From assembly GCA_009746045.1 (NCBI GenBank), contig RPFO01000286.1, positions 1 through 36,635 on the forward strand: a stretch of DNA of 36,635 nt, written 5' to 3'. Shown here piece after piece: positions 29,131 to 36,635 of the stretch; position 1 is the first letter of the stretch, and the number at the start of each line of letters is the position of its first letter. Position numbers and translations under genes: made by a program. This stretch comes from Mesostigma viride. Lineage: Eukaryota; Streptophyta; Mesostigmatophyceae; Mesostigmatales; Mesostigmataceae. The notes beneath the pieces are model-generated. The model was not told where the DNA came from. It saw only the letters and a list, made by a program, of their open reading frames with translations, and searched no databases.

Positions 29131-31435
29131 CTCACCACTTTCACCAAATGCCATGTCGCCATTATATTGAGGAAAGCGAAGTATGCCCACTTGAAGCTGT
29201 GGTCTGCAGAACATTGACACAAAATATGCATGGTATTTCAAGCAATGAATGCTATGTGTCAGGCATCAATGTCTTTATTGTATCCAAATGTGGTTAGGAC
29301 GGAGGTTTACATTGGTTGCTATTTTAAGACAATGGCGTATAACCAAACATTGCACACACTCAAGAGTGTACTTATGCTGAACTGGAAAGGAACATTAAAC
29401 CCCAATAAGGTAGATATTTTTCTTTTACATTTTAATTTTTTATATACTACTTTATATAATATTATATTATATTATATTATATTATGCTATATTATGTTAT
29501 ATGAAATAACATTAAAATTAACATAAAATTAAAATTATATATTAATTATAGTATATTATATAATTTATATTATATATTATATTCACGATGCTCTGTGTAT
29601 TAATGACATATCAGACACACCTACATCACATCGCCTTGATGTTTCCGTTGTATGGGTCCGGTCGGGCGTTGGTAGCTGGTCGACAACAATTCTACATTTC
29701 CTAAAAAAAAATGCGACCGTGCCTACATTCGAAGGCGCGCTGTGGCTGACCTGAACTATCGGTGAACACCTCGGCGTCACTTGACCGGCCTAGGTTGACA
29801 TTTCGGCAGAGTAACGCTGCTTAAAGGATCCTTGCGTAGTTCGCGCGATTTGGCTCTTTATATATGTTTTTGGAGACGACGAGCAAGCATCCGATTGGTC
29901 AGCCAATTCCTGTCCAGTCCTCGGACAGTGTCCAATCCGGTGCTTGGGATCCAGAAAACGTGCTCGAGCCTGGCCACTCTGTCGCGGGCGCCGCGCTAGT
30001 GGCGTCGCGCCCAAACCTGACCAGGCCATAGGAAAGGGCGGGGGCGAATGCAAGAATTATTGTTATATCCTGACCTGTCCTGGGGAAGGTCCGGGGCGAA
30101 TGCAAGAATTAATATACCTGCGTATGCAACCAACACGGCCGATCCACATACATAATCCGACTGAGCTGGACGGTACGGACCAAATTTCGGTGCAAATTGA
30201 GGCCCAAAAGCTATGTCGGCATGGTGCGCGCACCCCTTGCGGTAGGGGCCATGGCGACTGCCTTTAGACGAAACGTGACAAATCTGGCACGCGGAAAGCA
30301 GAAATGCTCGATTGTTGGAGAAAATTAGTTACTGATTCTAATTTATGGCGGGATGGTTGCGATCTATAATGTCGCGGGCTTTTTTTCTTTGCCATCGGCA
30401 GGGGGGGTCCGGCCTGAATTTCTGTCGGGATGAATAAAGTATATTGGATGCCTGCCGGGTTGATTGTCGATTGTTGCCAGTTTTGATGGTCGTAAGGAAA
30501 GCTAGTTTAATGATGTTTCTAAAGCCGTAAAAATTCCCGCTGCTATCTTTACCTTTCCCGTCATTTTGCGGTAAGATAACATTAGCCCTGCGCGATGCGT
30601 ACTGCCCAACCACTCCATGAAAGGGTGGACTTTCTTGTGCGCCTGGGCACGAATAAATGCCCGTTATGGTACGTTCTTGTGTTAAACGTCTTAAGCTTGC
30701 GTTTTCCTGCTTTCTTACCTCGTTGAGCGTAAGCTTTTTGCCTTCTTTCCGGCCAGATGCAGCCAGAAAGTTGCGGGTCCTGGCGCTGCATCGCTGGATT
30801 CCTGGGTGTCTTTTAGCTAGTTAATCGTCTGTGACGTGGCTGGCTTTCTGCAGCGCGTGGCCCGCAACCTGTCGGGAAGGTGTAATGCTTTTATTTCCAT
30901 GCTTCTCTGAAATTTCTTTTGCTTTATAGACAGTTGTGTTCGAGGAAATTCACGCGGTCTTCCTAAGCAGCGGCATCATTTTCCCCAGACACTGACGAGC
31001 TGGCACCTGTCTCCTAAAGAGAGCGGCTCGTGCTTGTTAGAAAGGAGGCAGTGTGCATTTTGCGGGACACAATGCTTTGGTGGCACATGCGTCAGGTAGG
31101 CTGTTCCAATGGTCTCTTCACCTTTCCCACTGAGTAAATGTTAGCATTTGTCATGCTAACCAGAGCAGCTAGCCACAGGTTGGCTGGATAAAAAGTCAGC
31201 TTATTTTCTCTTTATATACTGCGTGTGTGGTCCTCCACGTGTCCGGCTTGTTGGGCATTTTGGAAGAGGGTTTATAATGTGTTGTTGGGTGGAACAACTT
31301 GGTTGTTGGCACAAAATCACACATTATTAGCCTGAGATAGGCATGACATATGCTGCTCAGGCGTGTCGTCCTACCAGCCTTGTTGTTAAGGGTAGACTCA
31401 CAAGGCTGGCTGTGCCGATGGAGGGGTGGGGCGTG
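29131..31435. other. Intergenic region without recognised genes
   Basis: AT-rich stretch with an (ATATT)n run at about 29411-29582. GGCGAATGCAAGAATTA is repeated at about 30044 and 30094. TATA-like strings occur near 29861 and 31213, with no credible ORF attached. Frames up to about 100 codons show no motif. Confidence 0.5.
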
Positions 31436-32210
31436 CTAGCCCCCCCCACACCCACGCATGCATGCTAGCCCACCCCCACACCCACGCATGCATGCTAGCC
31501 CCGGCCCCGGCCCCCCCACACCCACGCATGCATGCTAGCCCCCCCCACACCCACGCATGCATGCTAGCCCACACTCACACCCACGCATGCATGCTAGCCC
31601 ACCCCCACACCCACGCATGCATGCTAGCCCCCCCACACACCCACGCATGCATGCCAGCCCCCCCACACACCCACGCATGCATGACCGCCCCCCCCACACC
31701 CACGCATGCATGCTAGCCCACCCCCACACCCACGCATGCATGCTAGCCCCCCCACACACCCACGCATGGATGCCAGCCCCCACACACACCCACGCATGCA
31801 TGACAGCCCCCCCACACACCCACGCATGCATGCTAGCCCCCCACACACACCCACGCATGCATGCCAGCCCCCATACACACCCACGCATGCATGCCAGCCC
31901 CCCCCCACACTTACGCATGCATGCTAGCCCCCCACACACACCCACGCATGCATGCCAGCCCCCCCCACACCCACGCATGCATGCCAGCCCCCCCCACACT
32001 TACGCATGCATGCTAGCCCCCCACACACACCCACGCATGCATGCCAGCCCCCCCCCACACCCACGCATGCAGGCTAGCCCAACCCCACACCCACGCATGC
32101 ATGCCAGCCCACCCCCACACCCACACGTGCATGCCAGCCCACCCCCACACCCACGCATGCATGCCAGCCCACCCCCACACCCACGCGTGCATGCCAGCCC
32201 ACCCCTAGCT
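31436..32210. repeat. 30-bp GC-rich minisatellite (~26 copies)
   Basis: Unit close to CACCCACGCATGCATGCTAG followed by a C-rich stretch CCCCCCACA. Every unit carries the palindrome GCATGCATGC. Frames on both strands stay open because the unit length is near 30 (Thr-His-Ala-Cys-Met type repeats), which is not evidence of a gene. Confidence 0.96.
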
Positions 32211-32215
32211 TGAGC

Positions 32216-32461
32216 GTGCTTGTAAAGTTTTTGCATGGTTTATTAAAATGAGTGGAATATGTATTTATTGCATTAAATGTTAATTTTATTGATCATGAAT
32301 GAAAATGGTCAACATTGCCGAAGTGCCCCTAAATTGCTCAATATTGTGTGCTCAAGAATTCAATGAGGATTGTCATCATGGAAACCCGCACAAATTCACG
32401 ATTCCGGGCATGCATGTGAAAGTATCAAGAACAATTTTCAATTAAGAATGGTATCTCATTG
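32216..32461. other. AT-rich spacer between two minisatellites
   Basis: No gene or repeat recognised. Confidence 0.5.
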
Positions 32462-35400
32462 TTCCATGAATCAATATGACTCCATGTACGTAGACAAGCC
32501 ATGATGACCCCATGGGAGCCTGAATCCTCATCATTAAATACATAAATGCCACCCATGTACGTAGACGGGCCATGATGACACCAATGGAGCCTGAATCCTC
32601 ATCATTAATTACATAAATGCCAACCATGTACATACACGGGCAATGATGACACCATGGGAGCCTGAATCCTCATCATTAATTACATAAATGCCAACCATGT
32701 ACGTAGGCCAGCCATGATGACACTGTGGGAGCCTGAATCCTCATCATTAATTTCATACATGCCAACAACACGTAGACGGGCCATAATGACACCACGGGAG
32801 CCTGAATCCTGATCATTTTTTTTTCTTTGACATCCATGTACGTAGGCCAGCCATGATGACACCATGGGAGCCTGAATCCTCATCATTTTTTTTCTGAGAC
32901 ATCCATGTACGTAGGCCAGCCATGATGACACCATGGGAGCCTGAATCCTCATCATTTTTTTTCTGAGACATCCATGTACGTAGGCCAGCCATGATGACAC
33001 CATGGGAGCCTGAATCCTCATCATTAAATACATACATGCCATCCATGTACGTAGACAGGCCATGACATCTGACACCATGGGAGCCTGAATCCTCATCATT
33101 TACTATTCCTTGACATCCATGTACGTAGACGGGCCATGATGACACCATGGGAGCCTGAATCCTCTTCATTTTTTTTTCTTTGACATCCATGTACATACGT
33201 AGGCCAGCCATGATGACACCAATGGAGCCTGAATCCTCATCATTAATTACATACATAAATGCCATGATCATCAATGACCCCATGGGAGCCTGAATCCTCA
33301 TCATTAAATACATAAATGCCACGGTCCATGTACGTAGACGGGCCATGATGACACCAATGGAGCCTGAATCCTCATCATTAATTACATAAATGCCAACCAT
33401 GTACATACACGGGCAATGATGACACCATGGGAGCCTGAATCCTCATCATTAATTACATAAATGCCAACCATGTACGTAGGCCAGCCATGATGACACTATG
33501 GGAGCCTGAATCCTCATCATTCATTTCATACATGCCAACAACACGTAGACGGGCCATAATGACACCACGGGAGCCTGAATCCTCATCATTTTTTTTTCTT
33601 TGACATCCATGTACGTAGGCCAGCCATGATGACACCATGGGAGCCTGAATCCTCATCATTTTTTTTCTGAGACATCCATGTACGTAGGCCAGCCATGATG
33701 ACACCATGGGAGCCTGAATCCTCATCATTAAATACATACATGCCATCCATGTACGTAGACAGGCCATGATGACACCATGGGAGCCTGAATCCTCATCATT
33801 TACTATTCCTTGACATCCATGTACGTAGACGGGCCATGATGACACCATGGGAGCCTGAATCCTCATCATTTTTTTTTCTTTGACATCCATGTACATACGT
33901 AGGCCAGCCATGATGACACCAATGGAGCCTGAATTCTCATCATTAATTACATACATGCCATCCATGTACGTAGACAGGCCATGACATCTGACACCATGGG
34001 AGCCTGAATCCTCATCATTTACTATTCCTTGACATCCATGTACGTAGACGGGCCATGATGACACCATGGGAGCCTGAATCCTCATCATTTTTTTTTCTTT
34101 GACATCCATGTACATACGTAGGCCAGCCATGATGACACCAATGGAGCCTGAATCCTCATCATTAATTACATACATAAATGCCAACCATGTACATACACGG
34201 GCAATGATGACACCAATGGAGCCTGAATCCTCATCATTAATTACATAAATGGCAACCATGTACATACACGGGCAATGATGACACCATGGGAGCCTGAATC
34301 CTCATCATTTTTTTTTTCTTTGACATCCATGTACATACGTAGGCCAGCCATGATGACACCAATGGAGCCTGAATCCTCATCATTAATTACATACATGCCA
34401 TCCATGTACGTAGACAAGCCATGATGACCCCATGGGAGCCTGAATCCTCATCATTAATTACATACATGCCATCCATGTACGTAGACAGGCCATGATGACA
34501 CCATGGGAGCCTGAATCCTCATCATTTACTATTCCTTGACATCCATGTACGTAGGCCAGCCATGGAGACACCATGGGAGCCTGAATCCTCCTCATTAATT
34601 ACATAAATGCCAACCATGTACGTAGACAAGCCATGATGACCCCATGGGAGCCTGAATCCTCATCATTAATTACATAAATGCCATCCATGTACGTAGACGG
34701 GCCATGATGACACCATGGGAGCCTGAATCCTCATCATTTACTATTCCTTGACATCCATGTACGTAGGCCAGCCATGGAGACACCATGGGAGCCTGAATCC
34801 TCCTCATTAATTACATAAATGCCAACCATGTACGTAGACAAGCCATGATGACCCCATGGGAGCCTGAATCCTCATCATTAATTACATAAATGCCATCCAT
34901 GTAAGTAGACGGGCCATGATGACACCATGGGAGCCTGAATCCTCCTCATTAATTACATAAATGCCAACCATGTACGTAGACAAGCCATGATGACACCATG
35001 GGAGCCTGAATCCTCATCATTAATTACATAAATGCCATCCATGTACGTAGACGGGCCATGATGACACCATGGGAGCCTGAATCCTCATCATTAATTACAT
35101 AAATGCCAACCATGTACGTAGGCCAGCCATGGAGACACCATGGGAGCCTGAATCCTCATCATTAATTACATACATGCCAACAATGTAGGTAGACAAGCCA
35201 TGATGACACCATGGGAGCCTGAATCCTCATCATTTATTTTATGAGACATCCATGTACGTAGGCCAGCCATGATGACACCATGGGAGCCTGAATCCTCATC
35301 ATTTCTTTTTCTTTGACATCCATGTACGTAGGCCAGCCATGATGACACCATGGGAGCCTGAATCCTCCTCATTAATTACATACATGCCATCCATGTACGT

Positions 35401-36635
35401 AGGGCCATGATGACACCATGGGAGCCTGAATCCTCATCATTTACTATTCCTTGACATCCATGTACGTAGGCCAGCCATGGAGACACCATGGGAGCCTGAA
35501 TCCTCATCATTAATTACATAAATGCCAACCATGTACGTAGACAAGCCATGATGACACCATGGGAGCCTGAATCCTCCTCATTAATTACATAAATGCCAAC
35601 CATGTACGTAGACAAGCCATGATGACACCATGGGAGCCTGAATCCTCATCATTAATTACATACATGCCATTCATGTACGTAGGCCAGCCATGAGACACCA
35701 TGGGAGCCTGAATCCTCATCATTTACTATTCCTTGACATCCATGTACGTAGGCCAGCCATGGAGACACCATGGGAGCCTGAATCCTCCTCATTAATTACA
35801 TAAATGCCAACCATGTACGTAGACAAGCCATGATGACCCCATGGGAGCCTGAATCCTCATCATTAATTACATAAATGCCATCCATGTACGTAGACGGGCC
35901 ATGATGACACCATGGGAGCCTGAATCCTTATCATTTACTATTCCTTGACATCCATGTACGTAGGCCAGCCATGGAGACACCATGGGAGCCTGAATCCTCA
36001 TCATTAATTACATAAATGCCAACCATGTACGTAGACAAGCCATGATGACACCATGGGAGCCTGAATCCTCCTCATTAATTACATAAATGCCAACCATGTA
36101 CGTAGACAAGCCATGATGACACCATGGGAGCCTGAATCCTCATCATTAATTACATACATGCCATCCATGTACGTAGACAGGCCATGATGACACCATGGGA
36201 GCCTGAATCCTCATCATTTACTATTCCTTGACATCCATGTACGTAGGCCAGCCATGGAGACACCATGGGAGCCTGAATCCTCCTCATTAACTACATAAAT
36301 GCCAACCATGTACGTAGACAAGCCATGATGACACCATGGGAGCCTGAATCCTCATCATTTACTATTCCTTGACATCCATGTACGTAGGCCAGCCATGATG
36401 ACACCAATGGAGCCTGAATCCTCTCGTTAATTACATAAATGCCAACCATGTACGTAGACAAGCCATGATGACCCATGGGAGCCTGAATCCTCATCATTTA
36501 CTATTCCTTGACATCCATGTACGTAGACGGGCCATGATGACACCATGGGAGCCTGAATCCTCATCATTTACTATTCCTTGACATCCATGTACGTAGGCCA
36601 GCCATGATGACACCAATGGAGCCTGAATCCTCTTC
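32462..36635. repeat. ~70-bp minisatellite (~60 copies), continues past the window
   Basis: Unit core is CATGATGACACCATGGGAGC then CTGAATCCTCATCATT, followed by one of several linkers (AATTACATAAATGCCAACC, TACTATTCCTTGACATCC, T-run plus CTTTGACATCC or CTGAGACATCC) and CATGTACGTAG with an endings class (GCCAGCC, ACGGGCC, ACAAGCC). Period 69-71 bp. In the right half, units carrying the TACTATTCC linker recur about every three or four units (roughly 211 or 280 bp), a higher-order pattern. Open frames in it are periodic artefacts. Confidence 0.97.

Noticed and set aside
31426-34265. Periodic open frames in the 30-bp and 70-bp arrays
   Set aside because: Frames stay open because of unit length; the 'proteins' are pure repeat translations and break wherever the unit length changes.
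31436-36635. CRISPR-like arrays
   Set aside because: Repeats are contiguous tandem units without unique spacers, in a eukaryotic context with spliced genes and no cas genes.

Overview
The window is eukaryotic nuclear DNA. Its genes are split by GT-AG introns, starts sit in Kozak-like contexts, one retroelement has a TATA box, and tandem repeats and transposon relics fill most of the rest. GC-rich exons, very long repeat-filled introns and TGTAA motifs at plausible 3' ends suggest a green-algal-type protist. That placement is inference; the sequence does not fix the lineage.

Layout. Positions 1-4329 are three CCA-type arrays separated by two ~775-bp copies of an element with imperfect terminal inverted repeats. 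4391-5308 holds retroelement 3'-end fragments with tetranucleotide tails and a small inverted-repeat element. 5976-6952 (minus) is a two-exon gene for an acidic, RGG-rich protein with a zinc ribbon and a C-terminal CCCH finger. Its neighbour starts head to head about 1.1 kb away: 8034-18197 (plus) is an eight-exon gene for a 762-residue ZntB/CorA-family metal transporter with a ~390-residue N-terminal extension. I reconstructed it exon by exon, and every splice phase closes. Its seven introns hold minisatellites, poly-C acceptor tracts, a MITE-like element and, most interestingly, degraded copies ('echoes') of the neighbouring exon edges and splice sites.

The region 18198-20600 has no recognisable gene. 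20661-21096 is a compact retroelement with its own TATA box, an intact 59-codon ORF and an ACTT-repeat tail; its 3' part recurs at 4391-4622. 21097-24460 is a frameshifted retrotransposon pol relic with reverse transcriptase-like and RNase H-like pieces. 25071-28422 (minus) is a three-exon DDE-transposase-like gene with an in-frame, stop-free intron whose donor region is tandemly duplicated. Upstream of its 5' end lie ~230-bp repeats rich in GCCGGC palindromes. From 31436 to the end the sequence is almost entirely two minisatellites, a 30-bp GC-rich array and a 70-bp array that runs off the window.

The two host genes (an RNA-binding-type protein and a membrane metal transporter) share an intergenic region but no evident pathway. 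The dominant biology is repeat expansion and mobile-element activity, including inside introns.
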